Assembly (NCBI GenBank): GCA_003254925.1
Contig: QANZ01027638.1
Span: 250,304-314,303, forward strand
DNA from: Chamaecrista fasciculata
Lineage: Eukaryota; Streptophyta; Magnoliopsida; Fabales; Fabaceae
DNA: 64,000 nucleotides
Direction of reading: 5' to 3'
Positions 1-10,505 of this stretch are shown here, one piece after another. The notes under the pieces were generated by a model. The model did no database searches and was not told the origin of the DNA. It saw only the letters and a program-made list of their open reading frames with translations. Position 1 is the stretch's first letter. Each line of letters begins with the position of its first letter. The position numbers were made by a program, and so were the translations under genes.

Positions 1-318
1 TGAAAAACAATTCGTGGTAAATTTGTTCAAACTAATTATATCCATGTCGAAGCAGCTATGGTTTTAGTAAATATTATCTAAGCTTAGACTCTCAGAGAGA
101 TTTGATCACCCAGTAAACCCTAGCACCAGATTTTAGCCTAATCGGAACGGTAACGGAACTATTTATAAGAATTTCAACTATCTATTAACTGAATTCCAGC
201 TTCAAATTTCAGGTCAAGCAGAAATCAAAGTAAAAACTAAATAAAGAGAAAAAAAATATGAGTTTCAAAGAAAAAAAAGATCAAGTATATATGTACGGGG
301 CTTAAAATAAGGGATCAC

Positions 319-491
319 CTGGTGTCTTGAAGTTTGGCGGTTGACTTTTTCTCGACGCCGAGAACAACAATGTCGGTACCGCGGACGCCGACGGCGGCGT
401 TGCCTTTGCGGACAGCTTCGAGAGCGTATTCGACTTGAAAGAGATGGCCATCAGGTGAGAACACTGTGATTGCTCTATCATACCTCGCCAT
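319..491 (-). CDS. PAD1: 20S proteasome subunit alpha type-7 (alpha4), first exon only; gene runs off the left edge
   Basis: Reading leftwards from the ATG at 491, the exon encodes [20 protein letters not shown] followed by [18 protein letters not shown] and ends ...KLQDTR at a GT donor (318-317). This is the N-terminus of the 20S core alpha4 subunit, including the [20 protein letters not shown] signature shared by alpha subunits, whose N-terminal tail helps gate the core particle. The family is about 250 residues, so roughly three quarters of the gene lies outside the window; positions 1-318 are intron. The 5' leader (492-640) is rich in TTC runs. Upstream, 684-828 carries a duplicated block with GGCCC motifs typical of plant proteasome and ribosomal promoters. 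PAD1 and PAD2 cannot be told apart here. Identity is certain; the partial state is due to the window edge. Confidence 0.93.
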
Positions 492-683
492 GTGGATGAG
501 ATTGTCTCTGTATCTCGTTCAAATCTGTAAAGTGAAGCTTTTCTTCCTCTTCTTCTTCTTCTGCTCAACACGACAAAGAGACGATCGAGTTAAAGCTTCC
601 AAGAGAGATACAGTATTTGTTTCTCCACAGCTGCTTAAGCTACAAGAATTCTAATTGTTGGCTGGCTTGGGCATTCGGTAATT

Positions 684-828
684 GGTAGCAAACAACCGGC
701 CCATTAAATAATACAGGCCTTTATTTGGTTAGGCCCGTCTCATATCATTTCGGGCTTTTTGGGCTTTTGGTAGCAGACAGCTGGTTCATCCGTTAATACA
801 TGCCTTTATTTGTTCAGGCCCATCTCAG
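684..828. promoter_or_regulatory. Diverged tandem repeat with site II-like GGCCC motifs upstream of the proteasome alpha4 gene
   Basis: Two blocks of about 60 bp, starting at 684 and 769 (period 85), share GGTAGCA, a T-rich CCTTTATTTG segment and AGGCCC(G/A)TCTCA. Motifs of the GGCCCA/GGGCCT type are the TCP-bound site II elements of many plant housekeeping genes. The block starts about 190 bp upstream of the ATG, a normal distance for a core promoter. The repeat is seen; the regulatory role is inferred. Confidence 0.5.
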
Positions 829-1001
829 ATGTGCGGGCTCCAGCTTAAGTAATTTTAGTTTTAGTCCAAAAACCTTGATAAAAAGATTCTTTTATACAAA
901 ATAAAAATTTAAATTACTCTTTCGTCACTTTTTAAAACTTAAGCTACTTTTGTGCCATTTAATCATTTATTCTTATTCTTTTACTTTAGTGTTTTAAGAA
1001 G

Positions 1002-1190
1002 GTTTTTTTTTTTTGATATCATAGAAAAAAAACGATAACAAACATAAACAACAAAATCAAAAGGTGCCCATCCCTAAAGGCTTACTATTAAAAAAAAACA
1101 TTAACATAAAATCGAACCGCCAACTGAATAGCTCTAATAACTGTAGAGTAATTAATCTTTGAATTCCGCCAATTCGCCAAATAATCATTC
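1002..1190 (-). mobile_element. 5'-truncated non-LTR retrotransposon tail with poly(A) on the minus strand
   Basis: The 14-bp sequence AGTGTTTTAAGAAG occurs at 988-1001 and again at 1191-1204. Between the copies lies a 189-bp insert beginning with a T run, which is a poly(A) tail when read on the minus strand. Direct repeats plus a tail at one end are the mark of target-primed insertion by a LINE. The fragment is too short to show a conserved protein domain, so the LINE family is not assigned. Confidence 0.7.
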
Positions 1191-1270
1191 AGTGTTTTAA
1201 GAAGTTGGTGCAAGGCGAGCAATGGAATACATATCACACAACTCCCGGGTCATCAAAATCAAGGCTCTAG

Positions 1271-1291
1271 TTTTTTTTTTTTTTTGGTACT
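1271..1291 (-). mobile_element. Micro-insertion (poly(T)+GGTACT) with 9-bp target duplication
   Basis: AGGCTCTAG at 1262-1270 is repeated at 1292-1300. The 21-bp insert is 15 T followed by GGTACT, so on the minus strand it reads AGTACC plus A15. One of a set of similar tiny insertions in this window. Confidence 0.6.
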
Positions 1292-1713
1292 AGGCTCTAG
1301 GTATAAATTATGGTAATTTTAATTTTAACCGATGAATGCTGTTTAAACCTAGCAAATGAAAACAAATCCTCTTGTACTTCATGAGTGCGAGAGAAGTATT
1401 CATTTTGATTAGTAAATAGATCAATTTAAACCCAAAAAGTTTTGCTTAATTGATAAAAATAAGATAATAGATCTTATTATTGACTTGGATTTTTCTAAAA
1501 AAAATACTCTCAAAATAAAATACTAAGGTACCTTAAAATCATCCTACTGAGGAGACTTACGTCAACATGAGAAACAAGTAATTGTTTTTCTGAATGATCC
1601 TGTAATTGAATTTTATAACCTCGTCAACAAATTTTAAACGTATCGTGAGATAATTATTTTACACTTGATTGGGGTTCACTAATTTCATCCTTGCTTCGAT
1701 AAAGAAATGTTAA

Positions 1714-1874
1714 GGGCGGCCCCCGTGCACAAAGCTCCCATTAGGTAAGGTTTGGAGAGGGTTAAGATGTACGCAACCTTACTCTGGCTTTGCAGAGAGG
1801 GTGTTTCTAAGATTTAAACCCGTAACTTCTTGATCGCTAAACAGGAACTTTATCGTTACGCCAAGGCTCACCTT
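1714..1874 (-). mobile_element. Au-type tRNA-derived SINE
   Basis: Read on the minus strand, the element starts GGTGAGCCTTGGCGTAACG (A-box region of tRNA type), carries a B-box-like GGGTTTAAATC, then a GGTTGCGTACATC segment, and ends with GGGAGCTTTGTGCACGGG and GGCCGCCC. This order matches the Au SINE family as I remember it. Flanks CTTCGATAAAGAAATGTTAA (1694-1713) and CTTTGATAAAAAAATGTTAA (1875-1894) form a 20-bp target duplication with two mismatches, so the borders are well fixed and the insertion is moderately old. Confidence 0.88.
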
Positions 1875-2066
1875 CTTTGATAAAAAAATGTTAATTTGCG
1901 AAAAAGTTTTCAAGTTTGAGTCTTACAATTTTTCCAGAGAACTAATTGATCATAGTCACTAAACTGAAGGTGATAGCTAACTTTATTATATTTTTGCGTT
2001 ACAATCTTTAATGTATTTGTATATGGTAAAGAAAGTTGACAATGTGTACAGAGCTGTCCTTATTTT

Positions 2067-2082
2067 TTTTCTTTTGGCCAGA
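2067..2082 (-). mobile_element. Micro-insertion (T-rich + GGCCAGA) with 10-bp target duplication
   Basis: TCCTTATTTT at 2057-2066 is repeated at 2083-2092. The 16-bp insert TTTTCTTTTGGCCAGA reads TCTGGCC plus an A-rich tail on the minus strand. Confidence 0.55.
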
Positions 2083-2387
2083 TCCTTATTTTCTCATTGG
2101 TCTTTCTGTTTGTACACAATGCATTATGCATTTAGAATTTGGCCTGCTCCGAAGCCTCTGTCTGAAGTAATAACAGTTGAAAAAACGGATGAAAGCAATA
2201 AACTTGTACACTCCAATATTAGTTTCTAAGAGTGAGTTAAGTCAGAGGAAAATTGGACTATATTTCTACGATACATATGTTAAACTATATATTTTTTTTT
2301 TCTGAAACTATGATGTGGTAAACTACTATACATCTTTAAGCTATCTAAGCAAAACCTTTGTCAAGTAAGGCATATTTATGTGAGAAG

Positions 2388-5300
2388 TCAGGAGGATGTT
2401 GTTCTTGTGAGTGAAAGAATGGTGGACACCATGAGCTTGAAGTCAATTGGCTTTGTTAAATAAGCATCCATGCCTACCTCCAGACACTTAGCTTCATCTG
2501 ATGACATTGCATGGGCTGTAAGAGCAACAATTGGAATGTGAAAGCTCGTTCCTTCTTCTGATTTTCTGATTGTTTTTGTTGCTTCATAACCATCCATCTT
2601 TGGCATCTGAGAATTTTTATATCCAAAGAAATCATAAGTCAGGACATTATGAATGATGCTTGTTCTAGAAAAAAAAAACTACTTGACTTGACACACTGAA
2701 GTTCCTTAAATAAGTTAATGATAAAGCACTAGTGATGCATATATATAACTATCAATGTAGTCTTGGATTATATGGGCGCTACTATTTTAGTCCTTAAATT
2801 TTGAAATGATTGATTTAGTCTCTGAAAATTTATGATTTGTTGTAGTTTAGTCCCTCCAGGAACTAAGTTGTATAATAATAATAGAACACAAGGGAGTGAC
2901 TTGTAACGAGATATGAATTTTTAGGTACTAAATCATGTATTTTAATAAATCAGGGATTAAACTGATAGTGGCTGTATAATCTAGGGATCAAAATGCTAGT
3001 TTATATATATACACACACACACACACTTTTATAATTATTACCTGACAATCCATTAGGATCAAGTCATATGGTGGCCAACTGGAAATTTCTGTTTGAGATC
3101 TTGTGCTTCTCTCCTTGAGAGACTCCCTTGTACTATCTTCGGCACCGAGCATGCAATTCAAAGCATCTACTGCCTGTTGTCCATCACCTACAGCAACAAC
3201 TGTAGCTCCTATTTTTTCCAGCATTATGGTTGCAACCCTTTGAAGTACTGGAGTGTCTTCTGCAAGCAATATTCTTAGGCCTTCAAGGGGTTTCTTTGCA
3301 TTCACAGCCTTACTAGAGCAAGTGACTCTATTTGTTTCCTCACATTCAGGATCTTTGCCTTGAAATTTTGGTTCTGCATCTTCAAGGACATCATGGGAGT
3401 TGGGGCTGCTATGATATGACTCTTCTTTCCTTGAAATGTTATCTTCTGAGTATTCATTGGTTAATCTAACTAAACAGTTGTTTATCTGGTATTGTGATGA
3501 TGGATGGGATTTTACCATCTTTTCCCTTAGCTTTTCACCATTGCCACTATTAGAACCACAGGTTTCAGACATGTCAGAACTATCGGAGCTAGCAGAATCA
3601 TAATGAGTAGAATCGATCTCAAGAAGCTCATGCGCATCACCCACTTTCATTGTGGTTCTTGAGGAAGTCATGTTTTTCTTTTGTACCTCAATATTTCTCT
3701 CCTTTATGAAAACTTCCAAAATATGAATCAATTTTGATTTGTAGAGGGGTTTATTGACCATCAATATATGCCCTTTCCTGCGAAGCTCCATCTTTATTGT
3801 ATTAGAGGTGTCATGATTTAGAACCCATGCAAACTTTGCTCTGCCAAAGTACTTGAGGAGGAGGTTAAGCTGTTCTTTCCATATATCTGTGCTCAAGTCA
3901 AGTAGTCCTATGTCAACAACAATGATAAATGCTGGGTTCCTCATTTCTTCTATGGTGAGTAATTTAGACTTCAAACTCTCATGTATTGGATAATGCGCAT
4001 CAAAGCCATTATTATGAACTGAATTTCCAGCATGGAAGAGTTCCCTCAGGATTTGTGTTAGTCCATTCCATTCAGATGCCTCCAGAGTGCACACCCCTGC
4101 TTTTTGTAACCAGTTAGATGTGATTGATCGACCCATGTTTCCATGTAGAGCAAGCAGTACCTGAAAAGAAATTTCCAATTTCAGAGTCTGCTTAATTTTA
4201 AACAAAAAAAAAAAGTAAGACATTAACTATACTATGTATGAAGACAGAATGTTTCCTTGTATCTTTGTAGTATTCAGTGAGCAAAATATTATTCTTCTTT
4301 GAGTTCTCATTAATTCAGCCTATTACATGTACATTTTAAAGATATTTTCCAAAAGTGATGATTCTACTCACCACTAAGTCATTCTCTGTATAATCTACTC
4401 GATAATGTTGTTCTGTGGCATCCATGGGTGTACTGAGAAGCAGGTATAATCGCATCAGAGTTCCTGGCCCCTCCTTTTTGACAACCTTGATTTCTCCACC
4501 CATCTTATTAACCTATCATTTCGTGAGTACACACAATTTAGAAGGCTTACATATCATTTAGTAGGGAAAAAGGGCACATACCAGTAAAATACTAAAACCA
4601 TGAGTTGAAAACCTAATATTTAACATATGAGCATGAAGGCATTTGATATTATGAATGGTAATCGTCTGACTTCTGTGAAACTTTACATATTTAGGGTTAC
4701 TCACCAAGGTTCTCACAATGCAAAGTCCAAGACCAGTGCCTCCATGCCTGAGAAGGGAAAGGGTTATTCACCACCCCTTAATATTTACAACATTTCACAA
4801 CTAACAGATAAAGGTTTCAAAAAACTTGGAAGTTCAATGACAATCTCAGATATTAAGGATCATGTTTACTTGATAGATAAAACGATTTGTAGCAGGCTTA
4901 TATGTTATCTATTTTGCAATTTGAATTACTTACAGTCTTGTAGTTGATGGATCGGCTTGCTCAAAGCTTTCAAACACAGAATCCCATTTACTTGGATCAA
5001 TTCCTATATAAGACATGAAATGCATATGGGAGTTAGTCTAAAATCCTGAACCTTTCTTTTTTTTGGGCAGAGGAACAAAGGTTTTTAATGCAGTTTTTTC
5101 CAGACAAGTTTTTAGGTTCTTACCACAGCCTGTGTCATCTACTTCAAACCAAAGAATCGTTTTGTTATCTTTCTTGGATGTCTTCTTTGCATGGTTTTCA
5201 TGTTTCTTCATTCTGGTCTTATGGGAAGTCCATGACTTCTTCTGATTAAGAAGATTTGCACCATCACTGAAAGAATTCGGATGCTCACACCATCCTCGAA

Positions 5301-8300
5301 GAATAATGTGACCCGCTGTAAACCGTTCAAAGAGTTCAGTTTAGTATTTTTCAAGTTGTAGTAATAGACCAATTTAGTATTTCCTTTAGATTCTCAAGGA
5401 ACTAGTAACTCAACATTGATATAATCACACGTTGTTTCAGGATAATCAGATCAGACAGTTAGCTTGAACCTTTTTTTTGAGGGGGCCAGATACAGTTAGC
5501 TTGAACTTGATAATTCCACATATTTATAACTTCAATTTGAAGATCTTAAAAGAGGGGTCAGATAGGCCACAACTAAATGAAACTTGCATAATGTGAGAGC
5601 TACCTATAAAACAACCAAAACTAACTCTCATATTGTGGTCCAGTCATTATGTAGCACCCCTCCTAAGATACACGCCTGAAAACAAGAAGCCTTCTATCAT
5701 CTTCTAACGTCATGCTTTCAGAAAAGCAACGGATCCAAACAATGGGTAAAATTTGGCACTGACCTTTTGAGGGGTGAGTGTGAAAATCAAACAACAATTT
5801 TGAATTTTTGTTAGATTTTGCCGTGTTACGGTATGCAAATTGAATATACTTGCCCTTTCTCTTGAATTATAGTGGCTTTTTGTTTTTTTTTTGGTTCTTC
5901 CACTACCGTTATTGTATTAAAACCCCATAACAGAAAGATTTGGAAGGAAAATTCAACTTACATGGAGTGAACTTAATTGAATTGTTTATCAAATTTGCAA
6001 AAATTTGAACTACCCTAGCCGAATCACCCCGAACTACCTTTGGCATATCATCTGCAGGAAAGCAGTCATGTGCTAGATCGATCAGAAACTCGTTAAAGGA
6101 GATGAAAATCCATCTACTTTTTATGGTAAAAATAAATTTTCTGATGCAGCAAAATATGATTCATACCAGACAGGTCTAAAACAGTTTCTACATTGTGGTT
6201 AATGCACTGCACTGAAAACATATCCACAAGGCCTTCAAGTTCCCGTCCCAAATCAAATTCTGCATCTTCTAACACCAATTTTCCAGATTCCACCTAGATT
6301 CTACAAATTATTAGGAAAATTTCTGGCAGAAACACAGTTTCGTCACGAAGGTAATATAACTTAGAATTGACATTCAGTAGATGACTGTCAGAATATAATC
6401 AGATAATCTTGAAGAAATATCTTAGCTGACATATAGCTCACCTTGCTCAGATCCAAGATGTTGTTGAGAAGACGGAGTAAGGCAGTTGAACATTTTCTTA
6501 TCTGAGTAACTGTTGCATATTGTTCATTTGTGAGACAATCATCTGATATAAGAATATCAAGCAATCCAATTACTGCAGCCATAGGTGTCCTCAGCTCATG
6601 ACTGTAATGCACCAAAGAAAAAAATATGAAGATATTTGTGAACATACTAATCCAGTTTCTTCTTAGACAAAAATACCAAACATCACAGATAGGTTATTTT
6701 TAGCTGATGATCAATATGAACCTTAGTCTGTTAAAGAAAAATAAAGAGTGAAACAATAGTGCGGTATGATCAGTATGAACCTTTGTCCTCTAAATTATAA
6801 ACTACAACAATAAACTGGATACTCTCAGATTTTCATATAGCTACAGGTTAATTAATTATTTTTAAATTTCAATGAACTAGAAAACTAACCTCATGTTGGC
6901 GAGAAACTGACTTTTATAATTGCTTGATGCCTCTGCCTTCCTTCTTGCTTCAAGATGACTGATTAATTCTGCTCTTAGTTTCATTTCCTTTGACACCCCA
7001 TTAGTAAGTATCAAAATGCAAACACATCCAATGACTAGAATACACAACGATGCAGATATCAGAATAACCAACGTTTTAAAAGCTCTTTCATCTACCTTCC
7101 CCATGATATACTTCCTTGGAATTATGATAACACCCACCTGCAAAAAAATTCAGCGACAGATTTGTGAAATTAAAGTCATAATAGCATAGTGTTAAAATAG
7201 ACATCAAATAGTAGGTAAAAAGTTTCTGGAACTTTTGTTTATTAGATTATCATTAAAAAAAAAGTGACAACTAATAATATTCTTCCTGTCAATCCAGTGG
7301 TTTTTTCTTTAAAAAAAAAAATTAAACTCTCTATAGTCATCAAGATCAAATGTAAGGAATAGTTGCAGAGTCACCAAAATTACCAGAGGAAGTCTCTTCA
7401 GATTTAGAAAGAACGAGTCAATGTAATATTGCTGGTGGCCTAGCCTCACATTCTCCTCATGAACCTCATGACTTGGAGGGAAATTGTTTCCATAGGTTCT
7501 GTTTAACCACTGAGCTCCCATTCGTATTACATCATTTTCACAATCAACAGCCATCTTAAGCTTGAGTGGTTTTGTTGAATTTGCTAGCAGTGGAACATTT
7601 GTGGAAGTGGCAAGTAGGTAACCCTCTTGGGATGTCAAATATATATAGCCACTATGAAACTCCACTAGTTCTTTCATTAGCTGGCCAACACTATAAAGTG
7701 CAGTTGTGACACCCACAACAGCTACAATGCTCTTATTAGAAGAGTCCCTAACAGGAAGTGCAGCAGAAAGCAGTGGTGAATCTGTAAACTTACTCACAGC
7801 AACGTGCCATGAAGCTACCCCATCAGGCACTTGAGAAAAGCCTGCAATATTGATCAAGTCTTCTGGTGCAACTTTCATAGCTTTTCCTATCTTCTCACCA
7901 CTAATAGGGTCAAGTGGTTCCCGGTACCAAATCGCAGAATTGTTACCATGGATGGCATCATCATTCCACACTTGACGAGTTGAGAGTGAGTTGATCTCGC
8001 GAGAGGCACTAGCACCTATGGAGTAGTTTGCAAGATCAGAGTAGATGTAAAATGTATTGTTACCCTTAAGATCTCTATGGAATGCCTGAACAAAGCCGTT
8101 CTTGTAATTGATAGTTATCGAATTGAGAGCCTTGCGAGTCGAAAACATTGCCCAAGTTACCGCCTTCATCGCTTCATACAGCTGCTAAAAGTAGGAAATT
8201 ACAAATAAGCAATACTGTTAATTGTCACAAGCATATTAACAAGAAATTAAGAACATAGTAAGAGTACAATGTATTAAGAAACAACCTCAACTTGCTCTGC

Positions 8301-8942
8301 CTGATTGGCTGGGTTGCTGTGGCGTCTGATTACATACTCCGACAGCTTAACTTGAGATGCTGTGATTTCAGCAGTGGAATTCAAAATATTCCACATCCGT
8401 AAGATGGGGCGTTGTAGTAATTCATAACGAAGGCCATAGGCTAAGCTATCAAGTGATTTTGCTGTATAAATCTTCGTGAAATGCCATGTTAGTATAGTGA
8501 GCAGCCCAATCAAGATGGCTAGCATGACCTGCATAAAACAAGTTTATGGTTAGTCAAGCAATAGTTTTACTATATCCTATAGCAGGAGAAAACAAGTGAA
8601 TTCATTGCATAAGGAAAATCTCAAGCAGCTTCCAGAAGGAATGAATTCCAACCAATTCTCTTAAATATTCATGCTAGATTAATAATGGTATAAGACCCAT
8701 CTGAGGAAAAATCTCTCAGAATGACGTGTTGATGATATCCAGGAAAATTCACTGACCATGATTGCTAGGCGAACCACAAACACACTGTAGTACGATGAGA
8801 GGCACTGAGTACTGGCATACTGAAATTCTTCCTTTTCCACATCTCTGTGGAAAATTCTTCTACCATTTGGTGTGCTGCTCTTGTTCCAAGAAGTGACAAA
8901 ACCCCATAATCTATCAAACACAAATCTGCACTTACTACCCAT
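2388..8942 (-). CDS. AHK1: Hybrid histidine kinase, AHK1 osmosensor type
   Basis: A membrane sensor kinase that feeds a multistep phosphorelay; AHK1 of Arabidopsis is implicated in osmotic and drought responses. Thirteen exons: 8757-8942, 8286-8528, 7384-8181, 6890-7137, 6442-6601, 6167-6293, 5962-6051, 5124-5315, 4934-5003, 4705-4747, 4372-4512, 3042-4160, 2388-2606. Together they give 1211 codons in one frame, against about 1207 in Arabidopsis. Domains: first membrane segment near residues 53-78, extracytosolic sensor region to about 415, second membrane segment near 430-455, kinase core with phospho-acceptor His about 493 in SHELRTP, N box ([11 protein letters not shown]), G1 DDTGCGID, G2 [11 protein letters not shown], and a C-terminal receiver with acidic pair near 1067, Asp about 1137 in LMDCQMP and Lys about 1191 in LTKPID. 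All catalytic residues are present. Exon 3 has a tandem TAGCAG acceptor. The start is the least certain part: the in-frame residues just before Met1 (SPVSCSP) look coding. Confidence 0.95.
2763..2987. repeat. MITE-like element with terminal inverted repeats in an AHK1 intron
   Basis: Inside the last intron (2607-3041), the left end GGATTATATGGGCGCTACTA is mirrored by the reverse complement of the right end, AGATTATACAGCCACTATCA, both followed by T-rich TTTA(G/A)TCC. The ends are diverged and no clean target duplication is visible, so the borders are approximate and the superfamily is not assigned. Confidence 0.45.
5470..5491 (-). mobile_element. Micro-insertion with 15-bp target duplication in an AHK1 intron
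   Basis: ACAGTTAGCTTGAAC at 5455-5469 is repeated exactly at 5492-5506. The 22-bp insert is a T run followed by GAGGGGGCCAGAT, reading ATCTGGCCCCCTC plus poly(A) on the minus strand. Confidence 0.7.
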
Positions 8943-9621
8943 TGGAGAGCATGAAACTGGTGAGAATACTGATTTTTCTGAAGGGTTAAGTTTTCGTCTT
9001 TATCTTCTGCAGCCAAAGCTATAAGCTTTTAAAGTAGACATGAGGAAAACTTGCTTGCGTTTATGCTCCTCGTGTATATGTGTGTGCGCATCAGACAGGA
9101 GAGAAGGCACTACGTTGAATGTATTAAATAAACTACTTGTGTCATATCCCACTCTTTGAATGTATTCCTTATCCACCACTTTTGCCACTCCTTTCTTTCC
9201 AATTGGCGAAATTCGAACGTTGGCATCATCAGAACCACCTATCTATTAGAGCGAACAATGAGAAATAAACCATGACCAACAAACCTCTTCCTTTTCCTTG
9301 GATACTAATACTATATTACTATGAAGTGGGCACACCACACACTCATTTTCTTAACTGTACAGTATGTAATAGTTTCTTATCTTTGTTATTAAATTATTCA
9401 AACAAGGACATAACATTGTGAACAAAAATTCTATTAAATACTCAATTATCCTCTACTACTTACTATGCTTTGATCAAAGTGAAAAATAAAAAACTTGTAC
9501 TTTGGTTTTTTAAATATTATAAATAACTGACTTTCTCAATATAAAGTCAATCTTAGATTAATAGTAGTTTTTTTCTTTAATTTAATATTGATATACAAAA
9601 AGCCAAATAGCTAATACTCTT

Positions 9622-9635
9622 TCTTTATTGGCCTC
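9622..9635 (-). mobile_element. Micro-insertion with 16-bp target duplication
   Basis: AATAGCTAATACTCTT at 9606-9621 is repeated exactly at 9636-9651 around a 14-bp insert, TCTTTATTGGCCTC (minus strand GAGGCC plus an A-rich tail). The duplication is longer than the insert. Confidence 0.7.
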
Positions 9636-10489
9636 AATAGCTAATACTCTTAATGGAAGCCGTATACGAGGAAATCAATAGTGAAAATCGATATTATTGT
9701 TAAACATGGTTCTGCTCGTGAATATATTTATACTAATATAATATGACATTTAAAGTTTGTTCACTTTCATCTTTCTAGATAAAGAAGTTTAAATGGGTCA
9801 TATTTTAGTTTTATTTTTCATTTCTTAATTTATTTTGTACAGATGAGACTTGTAAAATCTTGAAAAAAAAAAGAAAAAATTTACTATTTGGTCCCTGAAT
9901 TTACAACGAGTCAACTAATCAACTCCTGATTCCTGAATAATCGAAATAGACAATTTGATTTTTAAAATATTTCAATTGTCAACTACTTAGTCTTTAATAA
10001 TGATTTGGTCCTGCAATTTGAACTGATAGTATACTTTTTGGCCCTTGAATTTTTATTAAATTAATATTTTTTTACTATGAATGCAAATATCATAATTTTT
10101 GGATTACTATGACTGCTTAAGTTTTTTTTAAAAGAAATCAAATTATCATCACGAATACTTTATTCTAAAAAATGTAACATTCCTCCTAGCAAATCGAATT
10201 TCATTATTCTTGCAGAGAATGTGGCTTACACGGAATTTTACAAGAATACAATGAACTTACTATCATGTGTGAAAGCCTTAAAGGACTAAACTCTTTCTAT
10301 CAAATGATTGTGACCCAAATTATGCTGGAATTTCTTTTTATATTGAACAGCCACATTATATAGGCCTATTAATTTAGAACGCATGCTTTGAAAGACTACC
10401 AAGGATTAGAGAAAAAGCTTTTGATAAACAAACTTTCCATCATTATACTGCTTGTATTTTTTTAGGGAGCAATCATATGATTTAGTTCT

Positions 10490-10505
10490 TTTTTTTTTGG
10501 CCAGA
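10490..10505 (-). mobile_element. Micro-insertion with 15-bp target duplication
   Basis: ATATGATTTAGTTCT at 10475-10489 is repeated at 10506-10520 around T9-GGCCAGA, which is TCTGGCC plus poly(A) on the minus strand. Confidence 0.7.

Larger units (their letters stand above)
829..2387. other. Intergenic region between the proteasome alpha4 gene and the 3' end of the histidine kinase gene
   Basis: No gene was found. The interval holds a LINE tail (1002-1190), two micro-insertions (1271-1291 and 2067-2082) and an Au-type SINE (1714-1874), all listed separately; the rest is AT-rich sequence without a recognisable feature. Confidence 0.6.
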
